This document shows, in pieces, positions 18,429-27,445 of a stretch of 54,957 nucleotides of DNA. A program made the translations under genes and the position numbers. Each line of letters opens with the position of its first letter. Within the stretch, counting starts at the first letter, position 1. The stretch is from NCBI RefSeq assembly GCF_014698735.1, contig NZ_JACJTQ010000039.1:1-54957 (forward strand). The letters are read 5' to 3'. This DNA comes from Anabaena catenula FACHB-362 (GTDB lineage Bacteria; Cyanobacteriota; Cyanobacteriia; Cyanobacteriales; Nostocaceae). The notes under the pieces are model-generated. The model was given only the letters and a program-made list of their open reading frames with translations. It made no database searches and was not told where the DNA came from.

Positions 18429-18746
18429 AGGTTATTGGTAATTGGTAATTGGTAATTGGTGATTGGTCATTGGTGATTGGCGATTGGTCATTGGGAATAG
18501 GTAATTAAGTTATTCTTCATTTTCTCCGCGTCACCGCGTCACCGCGTCCCCGTGTCTCCCCATCTCCCCATGTCCCTATATGCCCGGTTAGGATAGCGAC
18601 TGCTTATTATCTCATGAGTTCATGTCTTTAGACGAATGACAGCAATTCAATTCATAAAAAATTAAATCATTAAACCTGGAGCATCTTTAATTCGGTGGGG
18701 GCGCTACACTTGGATAGAGCCAGGGCGGTTAAACCTAAAAGTCATT
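18429..18746. other. divergent gap with TTGGTAA and CGCGTCACC repeats
   Basis: 318 bp between carA and the lipoprotein gene. It starts with a decaying array of GGTAATT/GGTGATT 7-mers (18431-18510), followed by CACCGCGT/CCCCATCT units (18525-18580). The remaining 170 bp are unremarkable and should hold the promoter for the plus-strand gene. Confidence 0.6.
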
Positions 18747-19808
18747 ATGCTTCAGCCTTTCTTATCCCGCACAGCCCTAATTATCCTCTCCAGTAGTCTA
18801 GCGGTTTTCACTGTTGCCTGTGGTGAAGACAAACAGACAACGACGACTGGTAGTCAACAGCAATCTATGCCTCTTGGTAATCTGGCAGCAATACAGCCGC
18901 CTGCAAAACAGCCAGCATCACTACAAGCTAACCCAAAACCACAGCCATTAGAACGGTCGCTAATTGACCCAAATGTTTTGGAATCGGCGCTGGATAAAGC
19001 TACCAGTGGTTTGACTATCAGTCAATCTGCTCAATCACCGGATGATTGGAATTTAGTAGCCAGTCAGTTTCATGATGCGATCGCTCTCATGAGACAGGTA
19101 CGCCGAGACAGCCCTAATTTTCCTTTTGCTCAAAGAAAAATCGCCGAATACAAACGTCAAATTCAGTTAGCACAACAGAACGCTAACCCCAGGCGTTTCG
19201 CATCTTCAGTTACTCAACCCCAAAGGGTTGTTGTTGTAGTTCCCCAAATAAAACCTAAAACACCAAGTAACTCAAGTCTTTCTTCTACTAGACAAAAACC
19301 ACAATTACCACCACCACAGCCTGTTTTCCCCTCATCAGAAATCTCTGCCCAAAATCATGAGGTATTCGTAGCACCAATTAAGCGGCGAATTGGTGGCACA
19401 CCAATTGTGGAAGTTACTTTTAATGGTAGACAACGATTTGAGATGATTGTGGATACGGGGGCTAGTGGCACTGTGATCACTCAAGAGATAGCAAATGCTT
19501 TGGGTGTAATTCCCGTGGGGACAGCTAAAGCCAACACTGTTAGTTCCAAAGCTGTGGAATTCCCGGTTGGCTATCTGGATTCGATGGAAGTGGGCGGGGT
19601 GATGGTAAATAAAGTCCCAGTTGCGATCGCTGGTACAGAATTAGAAACTGGATTGTTAGGACATGATTTTTTTGGCAACTACGACGTTACTATCAAACGT
19701 AATGTTGTCGAATTTCGACCCCAAACCCACTCAGAAATTAATCGCCCAGGAATTCAATTAACTGTTCCAACTTTGTCCAGGGGCTACCGGTTTGTAGAAT
19801 TTCCCTAG
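18747..19808 (+). CDS. retropepsin-like aspartic protease, predicted lipoprotein
   Basis: A 353-residue exported protein. The signal segment ends in F-T-V-A-C-G (a near-lipobox with Cys25), so it is probably lipid-anchored. A Pro/Gln-rich linker includes a TPR-like helical stretch (about 75-140), then a clan AA retropepsin-like domain (about 220-340) with the catalytic D-T-G-A-S in [15 protein letters not shown] and a second hydrophobic Gly motif ([10 protein letters not shown]). Single-domain retropepsins act as dimers. Substrate is unknown. Its last 71 bases overlap the 3' end of trpD on the opposite strand. Confidence 0.88.
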   Translation: MLQPFLSRTALIILSSSLAVFTVACGEDKQTTTTGSQQQSMPLGNLAAIQPPAKQPASLQANPKPQPLERSLIDPNVLESALDKATSGLTISQSAQSPDDWNLVASQFHDAIALMRQVRRDSPNFPFAQRKIAEYKRQIQLAQQNANPRRFASSVTQPQRVVVVVPQIKPKTPSNSSLSSTRQKPQLPPPQPVFPSSEISAQNHEVFVAPIKRRIGGTPIVEVTFNGRQRFEMIVDTGASGTVITQEIANALGVIPVGTAKANTVSSKAVEFPVGYLDSMEVGGVMVNKVPVAIAGTELETGLLGHDFFGNYDVTIKRNVVEFRPQTHSEINRPGIQLTVPTLSRGYRFVEFP

Positions 19809-20796
19809 CCAATGTTACACCTTGAGCATGGTTCAGCAGGGGAACTATACCCGCCACTTGCAACGCCAATGACGCATTCAGCGCTACCGCATCCTGTTGC
19901 GCCTGAGTCCCTTTTCCTTGCAGCACGTCCTTGAGAATTTGGGCATTTTCTGGGACATCCCCACCTTTCAAGGCTGTAATGGGTGCAGGTGTGATTCCCA
20001 CCTCTTGAGGATTTACAGTTGTTAGCTGCACTTCACCATCAGCTAATACGGCTAAGTCTGTGATATCACCTAACCCCACTTCGTCTAATTTTTCTCGCCC
20101 ATGCAGTACAATCGCCTTTTGCGTTCCTAACTGGTTTAAGGTTTGTGCGATCGTTTCTATCAATTTGGGATCAAATACTCCAATTACTTGCCCAGTGGGA
20201 CGCAAGGGATTTACCAAGGGGCCAAGTAAATTAAACACTGTCCGTACTTTCAGATTTCTCCGTATTGGTGCAACTGCCTTCAGTGCTGGATGCCAACCAG
20301 GGGCAAACAAAAAGGTAATTCCGATTTCTTGGACTGCTGCTTGCACTTTCTCACTAGAAGCACTTAAGTTTACTCCCAAAGCTTCTAAAACATCAGCACT
20401 TCCAGTTAAACTTGAGGCGGAACGACTACCATGTTTAGCAACAGGCACACCAGCCGCTGCCGCAACAAAAGCAACTGCTGTGGAAATATTAAACGTTGAT
20501 GCCCCATCCCCACCAGTGCCACAAGTATCAATCAACCGTAGGGGCGGGGTATCCCCGCCCTTGTTTATCGGTACAGCAGACAGAGATTTTAAAACTTCAG
20601 CCATTCCTGTCAACTCTTCCACAGTTACACCTTTAAAGTGCAGCGCTGTTAAAATTGCTCCCGATAACTCTGGGGGAATTGCTTCATTTATCCATCCTTG
20701 CATCAATACGGCTGCTTGAGTACGGGATAATGATTGGCGATCTAATAATTGTTGCAGCAGAATTGGCCAATTAATAGGAATTGGGGGAATAGTCAT
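19738..20796 (-). CDS. trpD: anthranilate phosphoribosyltransferase
   Basis: A 352-residue enzyme transferring phosphoribose from PRPP to anthranilate in tryptophan synthesis. Motifs: [17 protein letters not shown] (PRPP loop), [32 protein letters not shown], and [15 protein letters not shown]. Length is normal. ATG at 20796 is used, with an in-frame GTG at 20811. It converges on and overlaps the retropepsin-like gene by 71 bp; no other trp gene is adjacent, which is usual in cyanobacteria. Confidence 0.97.
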   Translation of the reverse strand: MTIPPIPINWPILLQQLLDRQSLSRTQAAVLMQGWINEAIPPELSGAILTALHFKGVTVEELTGMAEVLKSLSAVPINKGGDTPPLRLIDTCGTGGDGASTFNISTAVAFVAAAAGVPVAKHGSRSASSLTGSADVLEALGVNLSASSEKVQAAVQEIGITFLFAPGWHPALKAVAPIRRNLKVRTVFNLLGPLVNPLRPTGQVIGVFDPKLIETIAQTLNQLGTQKAIVLHGREKLDEVGLGDITDLAVLADGEVQLTTVNPQEVGITPAPITALKGGDVPENAQILKDVLQGKGTQAQQDAVALNASLALQVAGIVPLLNHAQGVTLAREILQTGSPWTKLEQLIEFLGD

Positions 20797-20867
20797 AGCT
20801 TTTGGTTTCACTTGATCGGACTGGGAATTATCCTACCGAAAAAATGGCAAAGTATCAAAATTTAGCC

Positions 20868-21752
20868 CTAGACATCAAGACTTAACTGCAAAGCTAAATT
20901 AGGCAGATTCTTATTTTTTACTATTTTCTCGACAGTTTGTTTCACTTGATAGTTGCTAATGAATAACTCTTTACCTTTTTCAGCTTTGTTTTGCTTATAG
21001 TTATTCATCCCATACTGCAATTGCCACTCAAAAATATCTGCACCTTGAAAATTTTCGCGGATTTGTGGTGAGTCGTCATAGGTAATTAAATAACGGTGAT
21101 CACATAGTTTTAAATCTTCTGCAAATTTTTGATCATCAAATCCCGTATGTAAATCACCATCTTTACCATATAGTTTTGATTTTTTAGCAATTAAATAGGG
21201 CGGATCTAAAAAAATAAATACATTTTCCCCTTCGGCATTGATCACTTGACTGTAATCTAAATTAGTAATTTTTACATCTTCTGTTAATATAGTTTCCAAT
21301 TTTTCTAAACGGTCTATAGATGAATCAGTAAATCTTTTATGAAAAGATTCCAGAGATAAACCACCAGATTCTATAGTTCCCGAAAAGGTAATTCTGTTAA
21401 GAACAAAAAAACGCACGGCTCTTGCTAAATTTGATAAATTGCTGACATCAACAGTTGTTAATTCTGAAAATAGCAATCTACCATCTTTATAAGTTTTTTT
21501 AACATAGCGAATTTCCGCAACTAACTTAGATAAATCAGATTGAGCAAAATGCCAAAACAAAAACAACTCACGATTTAAATCGTTAATCCAAATCTTTAAA
21601 TCAGGGAATTTTTGTTTTAAATAAATAAATACGGAACCACCACCCACAAAAGGTTCTCTGAATTCTGAAAAGCTTTCTGGTAAATATTCTGATATTTGCT
21701 TGATTGCTCTTGATTTACCACCAGGATAACGGAGAGGACTTTTAATTATCAT
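20868..21752 (-). CDS. DNA adenine N6-methyltransferase, D12 class
   Basis: A 294-residue Dam-like methyltransferase. Motif order is that of D12 enzymes: SPLRYPGGKSRAIKQI (SAM motif X region), FREPFVGGGSVFIYL (motif I), and FIFLDPPYLI (catalytic D-P-P-Y, motif IV). It methylates adenine in a short DNA site that cannot be read from sequence. No restriction endonuclease gene adjoins it, so it appears to be an orphan (or a remnant of a restriction-modification pair). The coding region is AT-rich compared with neighbours such as trpD, which suggests transfer (inference). Confidence 0.92.
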   Translation of the reverse strand: MIIKSPLRYPGGKSRAIKQISEYLPESFSEFREPFVGGGSVFIYLKQKFPDLKIWINDLNRELFLFWHFAQSDLSKLVAEIRYVKKTYKDGRLLFSELTTVDVSNLSNLARAVRFFVLNRITFSGTIESGGLSLESFHKRFTDSSIDRLEKLETILTEDVKITNLDYSQVINAEGENVFIFLDPPYLIAKKSKLYGKDGDLHTGFDDQKFAEDLKLCDHRYLITYDDSPQIRENFQGADIFEWQLQYGMNNYKQNKAEKGKELFISNYQVKQTVEKIVKNKNLPNLALQLSLDV

Positions 21753-22169
21753 GAACGGTATTAGGACTTACGCATTGACAGAATAACAAAGTAGTGAATT
21801 GATAAATATGAGTCGTCTAGTCATAGGTATCGAAATAATCTGAGAAATTACTAAACTATCGACAGCACAATGCAATCTAGACCTCTACAACTTATTTTTA
21901 CTGTCAGAGCCAAAGTTTGGGGAGTACAGTAGGTTAGCAGAGATATTGGGAGATGATAAAGAGGCGATCAAAATTTAGTTAGTACGCTAAAATACGCCCT
22001 TAACACTATTTTTTACTTCCAACTTGTCCATAAAAAATAAATAATTTTTAGCAATCTTTTTGTACTCAGAGGACATCAACACCACGGATTTAAAACAACG
22101 GGAAATGAATAGTTTTGAACATTAAATATACAAAACTTGACAACGTGTCCCGTTGAGAAGGTATCCCGG
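21753..22169. other. 417-bp AT-rich gap with a repeat end
   Basis: No open frame of note. A copy of the GGACTTACG repeat lies at 21762-21808; the remainder could be decayed DNA. I saw no remnant recognisable as an endonuclease. Confidence 0.4.
21762..21808 (+). repeat. GGACTTACG repeat, copy 1
   Basis: TAGGACTTACGCATTGAC followed by AATAACAAAGTAGTGAATTGATAAAT resembles 22846-22890 over about 45 bases with scattered differences. GGACTTACGCA is familiar from ends of insertion-sequence remnants in Nostoc (recollection). No transposase is present. Confidence 0.6.
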
Positions 22170-22736
22170 CTATAACTCGTGATGGGGTGCTGCTTTTAAG
22201 ACATCATACTTGCTCTGCACGAAACCAAATGCATAGGCATTTGTAATCACATGCTTGAGTAAGATATCTGACTTAATTACTCCAAAGAGTGGTTTTCCAC
22301 TTCCCAGAAGGATCGGGATAGTTGTAATGGTCAACTCATTGAGTAAACCAGCACTTAGGAAACTATGGATAGTTTGTCCACCATCAATGTACAGGTTTTG
22401 TACACCTTCTAACGAAAGCATTTCTATTAGAGATTCTGGTGCTGCTGATGAAGTTGATACAGTCTTCCTGAGCGCTTCAGGAATTACAATCCCTTTTCGA
22501 GATAGAACTACAACTTTCTTATCTCCGTAGGGCCATTCACCAAAAGTAAGCACTTGTTCAAACGTATTTCGACCCATGACAATTACATCAACTGTTGCCA
22601 TGAAGGTCGCATAGCCACAATCTTCATCATGCGGGACAACAGTATTGGCTTGATTAAGCCAGTCAATACTTCCATCCAGCCTTGCTATGAATCCGTCAAG
22701 ACTTGTGGCAATAAATACGGATGTTTTGACTGCCAC
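22170..22736 (-). CDS. RibD C-terminal / dihydrofolate reductase-like protein
   Basis: A 188-residue DHFR-fold protein of the RibD-C family. VFIATSLDGFIARLDGSIDW, VIVMGRNTFEQVL, KKVVVLSRKG and LYIDGGQTIHSFLSAGLLNELTITTIPILLGSGKPLFG are family-typical NADPH-binding and substrate-edge segments. The specific reaction is unknown; such proteins are often annotated as dihydrofolate reductase. The start is GTG at 22736, decided by a perfect AGGAGG seven bases upstream; the frame runs further to 22805 without a better signal. Stand-alone gene. Confidence 0.9.
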   Translation of the reverse strand: MAVKTSVFIATSLDGFIARLDGSIDWLNQANTVVPHDEDCGYATFMATVDVIVMGRNTFEQVLTFGEWPYGDKKVVVLSRKGIVIPEALRKTVSTSSAAPESLIEMLSLEGVQNLYIDGGQTIHSFLSAGLLNELTITTIPILLGSGKPLFGVIKSDILLKHVITNAYAFGFVQSKYDVLKAAPHHEL

Positions 22737-22845
22737 TGTTATCCTCCTTAGGTAAGGTTTTCTGTTGCTTAATTGATTTGCCAGTTTCCATAATACTTGT
22801 GTCACAAGAATTTATGATCACGGCTTAGATGCCTTCAGATGAAAC

Positions 22846-22890
22846 TAGGACTTACGTATTGATACAATAAGAAATAGTGCATTGATAAAT
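22846..22890 (+). repeat. GGACTTACG repeat, copy 2
   Basis: TAGGACTTACGTATTGATAC and the following AATAAGAAATAGTGCATTGATAAAT match 21762-21808. Downstream, ATCAATGCACCATTTTTT (22915-22932) is partly the reverse complement of GTGCATTGAT in the same copy, so the element may be a small inverted-repeat unit of about 85 bp. Confidence 0.6.
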
Positions 22891-22938
22891 CCTGTAAAAT
22901 GTATAATCTCAGCCATCAATGCACCATTTTTTTAAATT

Positions 22939-23556
22939 ATGAACAGCCAAAAAAAATATCTTTCGTCTCTGATTTTATTCGCCCTTTGCACCAGCATTAG
23001 TAGTTGTGCTGGCAACGATACGGCTGATAATGGTCAAAGTCAAATTTCAACACCCATAACAACACCAAACAGTGCAGTTTCCCCAACTCCCCAACTAACT
23101 CCAAGCACCACTCCACTACAGTCTCCACCTAGTAAAGTTGAGCCATATTCAACCACAGAATCTCCTAGCGAAGAGCTACCCACTTCAAATTCTAAAGCTG
23201 TTTCGGGTAAAACTACTAATGTTACCCTATACACAAGTGATGAACAATGTCAAGAATTAATTCCTAAAACAGCTTCAGTGTCAGCGAATGAACCCATGAC
23301 AGAAGCCATAGGTAAAATCATAGAACAACGAGATACAGCGGACTTGAGCTTGTCTGGATATCGTGTAAATGTTAACAATGGTGTCGCTACCGTTGATTTA
23401 CGAATCTCTCCTGAATCAAAGCGGCAAATAGCTTCTCTTTCCAGTTGTGAACAGTTTGCGCTGTTTGGTAGTCTCCGCAAAACCTTAACCAGTAATTCCC
23501 AATGGAAAATTAAAGATGTGCGTTTCACAGAGCGAGGTAAGGAAATTGTTCTTTAA
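22939..23556 (+). CDS. GerMN-domain lipoprotein
   Basis: A 205-residue predicted lipoprotein: hydrophobic segment 8-20 ending in lipobox I-S-S-C-A (Cys23), a Ser/Thr/Pro-rich linker (about 25-90), and a GerMN-type domain (about 95-205) with TNVTLYTSDEQC, VNVNNGVATVDL and a C-terminal strand. GerMN domains occur in spore-germination GerM and in many cyanobacterial envelope proteins, possibly binding cell wall; the role here is unknown. No ribosome binding site is evident. It is followed by a repeat-rich gap. Confidence 0.85.
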   Translation: MNSQKKYLSSLILFALCTSISSCAGNDTADNGQSQISTPITTPNSAVSPTPQLTPSTTPLQSPPSKVEPYSTTESPSEELPTSNSKAVSGKTTNVTLYTSDEQCQELIPKTASVSANEPMTEAIGKIIEQRDTADLSLSGYRVNVNNGVATVDLRISPESKRQIASLSSCEQFALFGSLRKTLTSNSQWKIKDVRFTERGKEIVL

Positions 23557-23877
23557 TCAGGAAGTAGTGGGAAAAACAGTTTTATGGGAACTCCAAAACA
23601 TAAATTAGCCAATTTAACAGAATTAAAACCACTTTTCCTCCCCCTGCTCCCTGCCCCCTGCTCCCTGCTCCCTGCTCCCCTGCTCTCAAAACAATGGGAT
23701 CTTGGGAAGTCACTGAGTTGGACAGATTAGCTGAAAAGGTTTAGAATCTAAATTATTAGAGTAATTTTACCTATTGCCCAATGTACCCAAGCATAGTAAA
23801 GATTTTCTAGTGATTATGCCCAGATAGAGAATTACACTATTAAGATAAAAAAGTCTTTAGTCAAGGAGGGCAAACAC
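23557..23877. other. gap with GCTCCCT heptamer array
   Basis: 321 bp. It contains the heptamer array CTCCCTG/CCCCCTG (about 23640-23688), then AT-rich sequence leading to a very good ribosome binding site (AAGGAGGG, 23863-23870) for the small gene at 23878. Confidence 0.7.
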
Positions 23878-24000
23878 ATGGATGTCAAGCTGATTTTAGT
23901 AGGATTAACCGTTATATTTACTATTTCGTGCTTATTTTTCGGCACGAAGAACGGATTTTATGATTCAGATAACTATCATGGCAACGGTTCAGCACATTGA
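23878..24000 (+). CDS. 40-residue single-span membrane protein, possibly NdhP-like
   Basis: An ATG preceded at 7 bases by AAGGAGGG opens a 40-residue frame: a hydrophobic N-terminal helix (about 4-22, LILVGLTVIFTISCLFFG) and a polar tail with NGFYDSDNYHGNGSAH. A one-helix protein with a conserved-looking tail and a strong ribosome binding site is very likely a real gene. By size and topology it could be a small photosynthetic-complex subunit; the tail reminds me of NdhP of the NDH-1 complex, but I cannot verify this. It is too short for routine gene calling, so it may be missed in annotations. Confidence 0.8.
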   Translation: MDVKLILVGLTVIFTISCLFFGTKNGFYDSDNYHGNGSAH

Positions 24001-24316
24001 TAGAATTCATTTATCTTTTGTGGGGTTAAGGCTCTTCCTGTGGGCATCAACCAAAATGCCGTTATCAGATAGGTGTTATATCAATTCACTTAATTAAAGC
24101 TACAAATGAATCTCCGCGTCACCGCGTCTGTCCATTTGTATCAATCTTAAAGTGAAATGGTATTAGTCTAGATCAAGACTTGAACGCTGTGATTAATCTA
24201 TCAAAGGCGGCTGGCTTAGTCGTGTCTGCCTGTGGACGGGGAGAAAAACCGACAGTCCCGGAGGAAGCAGGAAGTAAATCTCAATGTCTGGATAATTCTG
24301 ACGTTGTATTAGTTTT
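24001..24316. other. gap with unexplained open frame / structured GC-rich stretch
   Basis: 316 bp. A GCGTCACCGCGTC repeat lies at about 24113-24128. From about 24177 to 24332 a stop-free reading frame without an ATG runs into the next gene's start region, and CTGCCTGTGGAC / GTCCCGGAGGAAGCAG (about 24221-24273) can fold into a hairpin. It could be a leader RNA or a small coding region; see findings. Confidence 0.4.
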
Positions 24317-26026
24317 ATGGAGCAGGAGAGCATGAGGGATGATCTGTCGGTATCCTCTCACCCTGATACTGGGGAAGCGCCTAGTGAATTAGATTGTTTT
24401 CCCTACAGTGTCCAACATCAGGATGAAGGCTTGTGTTTATTAGTGCGGATGGGTCCACACCGCATTTTGTTAGATTGTGGTTTGGCGGATATTTCATCGC
24501 TGACGAGAGATTTGACTCAATCGACAGCGCGGGGTAGATCCGAGCTACCAGCAGATGTAGTATTAGTTAGTCATGCTCATCCAGATCATGCCAGAGGTTT
24601 GCTGGGGCTAAATCAAACTTTTCCGCATTTACCCATTTATGCCAGTGAAGTAACTAGTAAGTTATTGCCGCTAAATTGGCCAGAACAAGAGCCTGAAGGA
24701 ATTCCGGCATTTTGTCAGGCGCTGCCGTTGCGATCGCCTATAGAAATTCAAGAGAATCTGGTGGTAGAATTATTCCCCGCTGGTCATATGCCAGGGGCGG
24801 TGGCTATTCTGCTCACTTATCATACCCAGCACCGGGATTACAAATTACTTTACACAGGGGATTTTTTCTTATCCAATTCCCGGCTAGTAGATGGATTACG
24901 CTTGGAGGAATTGCGCGGATTAGATTTAGATGTGCTGCTAATTGAAGGTAGCTATGGCACATCTCGCCATCCCCACCGCCGTAATCAAGAAAATCAACTA
25001 GCTGAAAGAATTCATCGCGCCATCACCCCTAGTGCGTCAGATGCGATCGCAGATCATTATTCTGTGATTCTCCCTACACCTGCTTTAGGGTTAGGTCAAG
25101 AACTGCTAATGCTGTTACGCTCTCATCACCATTTTACCGGACGAGACTTAGATATTTGGGTTGATGGTGCTGTTGCTGCTGGCTGCGATGCCTATTTAGA
25201 ACTTTTATCCCATCTGCCGGCATCAGTCCAGAACTTTGCTCGTCATCAACCTTTATTTTGGGATGAACGAGTACGTCCCCGTGTGCGGCGGTTGAAGGCA
25301 GAAAATCTAGCCACTCTGGGCAATTCACCCTGTATTCTCCTCACTGACTCTACAGCTGATTTGGCTAAATACTGCCAGCCCAACACAGGCCCTTGGCTGA
25401 TTTTGCTGCCAGAAAAAATTGATATAAAAGTTAATCAAGAATATTTAGCAAAGACTACTGTTGAAAGCTATCTAATGGCTCAACATAGTGATGGCCCTGG
25501 GACAACACAGCTAATTCATAATTTACGTCCCCAGCACGTTGTTTTTGTTCACGGTTCCCCTGCCTACTTAGCCGACTTGACTAGCTTGGAAGAGCTACAA
25601 AATCGTTATCATGTGCATTCTCCGGCGGCTGGTATTTTAGTAGAACTGCCCATTGGGGAAACATTTTTACAACCAGCTGCTCCAGAAACTAATTATGAAG
25701 GCGAGTTGACGGAGTTGGGAACGGTGATTACCATCACACTCCCCGATGCGATGACAGCTGATCAACGTTGGCGACAATTTGCGGATACAGGTTTAATTGA
25801 AGCCCGTTGGCAAGGGGAAGAATTAGTATTGCGGGGCTTGTCCCAACGAGAACTGCTCAACCAAAATAAAGATCGTCATACATGGTCTGAACTAGAATGT
25901 TGTGGTACGTGCCGATACCAAAGAGGGCAACGGTGTTGGAATCCCGCTGCCCCGTTATATAACTTCAAAGTTACCCTTGAAGGTTACTGTCCAGCCTTTG
26001 AGAGGCTATCTAATCATGAGTCTTGA
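24317..26026 (+). CDS. metallo-beta-lactamase fold protein, beta-CASP-like, with C-terminal Cys cluster
   Basis: A 569-residue protein of the RNase J/CPSF-like metallo-hydrolase group. The zinc motif is S-H-A-H-P-D-H in VLVSHAHPDHARGL, then PAGHMPGAVAI and LLYTGDF supply further ligands. The middle (about 210-400) resembles a beta-CASP insert (IEGSYGTSRHP, PTPALGLGQELL), and VFVHGS near 413 gives the distal His. The C terminus has an extra domain with Cys pairs (CCGTCRYQRGQRC and C-P-A-F) likely to bind zinc. Probably a nuclease, but activity is unproven. ATG 24317 has no ribosome binding site; ATG 24332 has AGGAG only 4 bases away, so the start may be there. Confidence 0.88.
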   Translation: MEQESMRDDLSVSSHPDTGEAPSELDCFPYSVQHQDEGLCLLVRMGPHRILLDCGLADISSLTRDLTQSTARGRSELPADVVLVSHAHPDHARGLLGLNQTFPHLPIYASEVTSKLLPLNWPEQEPEGIPAFCQALPLRSPIEIQENLVVELFPAGHMPGAVAILLTYHTQHRDYKLLYTGDFFLSNSRLVDGLRLEELRGLDLDVLLIEGSYGTSRHPHRRNQENQLAERIHRAITPSASDAIADHYSVILPTPALGLGQELLMLLRSHHHFTGRDLDIWVDGAVAAGCDAYLELLSHLPASVQNFARHQPLFWDERVRPRVRRLKAENLATLGNSPCILLTDSTADLAKYCQPNTGPWLILLPEKIDIKVNQEYLAKTTVESYLMAQHSDGPGTTQLIHNLRPQHVVFVHGSPAYLADLTSLEELQNRYHVHSPAAGILVELPIGETFLQPAAPETNYEGELTELGTVITITLPDAMTADQRWRQFADTGLIEARWQGEELVLRGLSQRELLNQNKDRHTWSELECCGTCRYQRGQRCWNPAAPLYNFKVTLEGYCPAFERLSNHES

Positions 26027-26073
26027 ATCAGGATTTACGACTCAAAACTCATTACTCATTACTCAGGTCTAAA

Positions 26074-26385
26074 TTAGTCTGGATTTGAGTCTGTGTATGG
26101 GTTGCGGATACGCTCCGCCTCAGGACAATCTTCAGTCATGAGAGGTTCCACATTACCCCGTGGTACGGAAGCTAATTTTTGCGTTACAGCGCCAATGCTT
26201 TCTAGGCGAACCATCTCTTCCCAAGAACAAACTTCGTCTTCTTCGTCTGTTTCATAGCGTAGAGTCACTAAATCACCCTCTATATCTATGATGCGGGCCC
26301 GCTCTATCCAGCGTTGCTGATCCCGCAAAAAAACACATACCTCCCGCCCGTCGCAACACAGTTGATAAATCTTGCGGTGTAGCAT
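26074..26385 (-). CDS. conserved cyanobacterial protein (DUF6679-like)
   Basis: A 103-residue soluble protein that begins MLHRKIYQLCCDGREVCVFL and has a strand-rich core (about 5-60) with an acidic ETDEEDE stretch. It resembles a small family I recall as restricted to cyanobacteria (possibly DUF6679); no function is known. The acidic middle and the IDIEGDLVTLRYE segment suggest a small beta-barrel. ATG at 26385. It converges with the metallo-hydrolase gene, ending 47 bp from it. Confidence 0.8.
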   Translation of the reverse strand: MLHRKIYQLCCDGREVCVFLRDQQRWIERARIIDIEGDLVTLRYETDEEDEVCSWEEMVRLESIGAVTQKLASVPRGNVEPLMTEDCPEAERIRNPYTDSNPD

Positions 26386-26768
26386 GTACTGCTTCTGCCT
26401 TTTTAAACAACGTAGTTAAACCTGTCAAAATCCGGGTTTTACCCCAGTAAAATACACCCTTAAGAGATCAATTCCACAGTTCAGAACTAGTACAGTGTGG
26501 CAAAAATCAATCTACCATTCAAAATCGATTAAAAACTTACTTCATAAGATTTTGGAATTTTGAATTTTGTAGACACCCGTAGACGCAAAGCGGCTTGGCA
26601 GGTATTTTGAATTCAGCGTAGGCGTAGCCTCTCGCAGAGAAGCGGTACTAGTGAGTCTATTGACCCAATCTAACAATAACTCGGTTGTAGTAGTTAGATA
26701 TAGGGAAAGCTTGGGTCATAAACATATGGTTACTGCATCAGTTGAATTCAGTCTCTTTCGGGTCAATG
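26386..26768. other. gap with a GCGTAGGCGTAGCC repeat
   Basis: 383 bp. A dispersed repeat (GCGTAGGCGTAGCCTCTCGC, about 26619-26638) of a type familiar in Nostoc lies here. No gene, promoter or terminator could be assigned. Confidence 0.5.
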
Positions 26769-27068
26769 CTAGAGAATGTCTACTTCATAGAAGTCAAACA
26801 ATTCTGGAGTTGTCCTAACCAGGTTAATATGTGGTGGTGATTCCTTACTACCGTTATGTAATAAATAGTACTGCAAAACAAGCGATGATTGCGGTTGTTT
26901 GAGTTGCCTACTTGTAGTCATTGGCATTTCTAGGAAGTCTGGGGACTCGGCTATACTTTTAACCCTTAATGTATTTGATCTTAACTCATTCTCTGGCTTA
27001 CCTTCATTGTTTTCAATAACAATACCTGAAGAGTTTTGAGTTTTGAGCTGTAACCTATGATAATACAA
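26769..27068 (-). CDS. hypothetical protein, weakly supported
   Basis: A 99-codon frame starting with TTG at 27068; the first in-frame ATG comes only at about residue 48, giving a 52-residue product that starts MPMTTSRQLKQP. No family is recognised; the C-terminal half has SLVLQYYLLHNGS and LVRTTPELFDFYEV, which look like a folded small protein rather than random sequence. No ribosome binding site stands out. It may be a degraded or truncated gene. Confidence 0.35.
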   Translation of the reverse strand: MYYHRLQLKTQNSSGIVIENNEGKPENELRSNTLRVKSIAESPDFLEMPMTTSRQLKQPQSSLVLQYYLLHNGSKESPPHINLVRTTPELFDFYEVDIL

Positions 27069-27445
27069 TTGTGTTTTTTGGATAAGGAGCGTTAAAGAAA
27101 TGTGACTGAATCACTACTCCAGGGTAACAGAAATAATTAACCAGCAAACAGTTTCACTGATTACACGCTGCCTTAAGCCACCCTCCGTGCATCTCTTTGG
27201 GCAACTGCCATCACGATTGGATAGAAACTTATGCCGTTGTGTACTAGCGAATCGGAAACATCCTGGTTTTAAGATAAAGATTTATTGCACGTGTATTTGT
27301 ACCATTGACCTAGCGGTATGGCAGCAGATAGCGGTATTGTAGTAGTTTTAATTAATGTGATCCTGCGATGATTCCCCAAAAAGCAGGCAATAAATTTCTA
27401 TATTCGGGCAATTTCGGCTGTATGTTAAGTTTTGTGGAGCAATAG
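27069..27445. other. 377-bp gap, nothing recognised
   Basis: AT-rich spacer with no repeats of the families seen elsewhere, no tRNA-like folding and no open frame with a start and ribosome binding site. Confidence 0.4.

Noticed and set aside
20060-20719. 219-codon plus-strand frame inside trpD
   Set aside because: Antisense shadow of a highly conserved enzyme gene; no recognisable protein features.
24240-24275. Similarity of ACAGTCCCGGAGGAAGCAGG to the SRP RNA apical loop
   Set aside because: The loop bases do not fit the GGNA tetraloop, and the flanks do not pair as the long SRP hairpin requires.
24180-24310. Cobalamin or glutamine riboswitch before the metallo-hydrolase gene
   Set aside because: Conserved boxes of neither class could be found; only generic GC-rich pairing is present.
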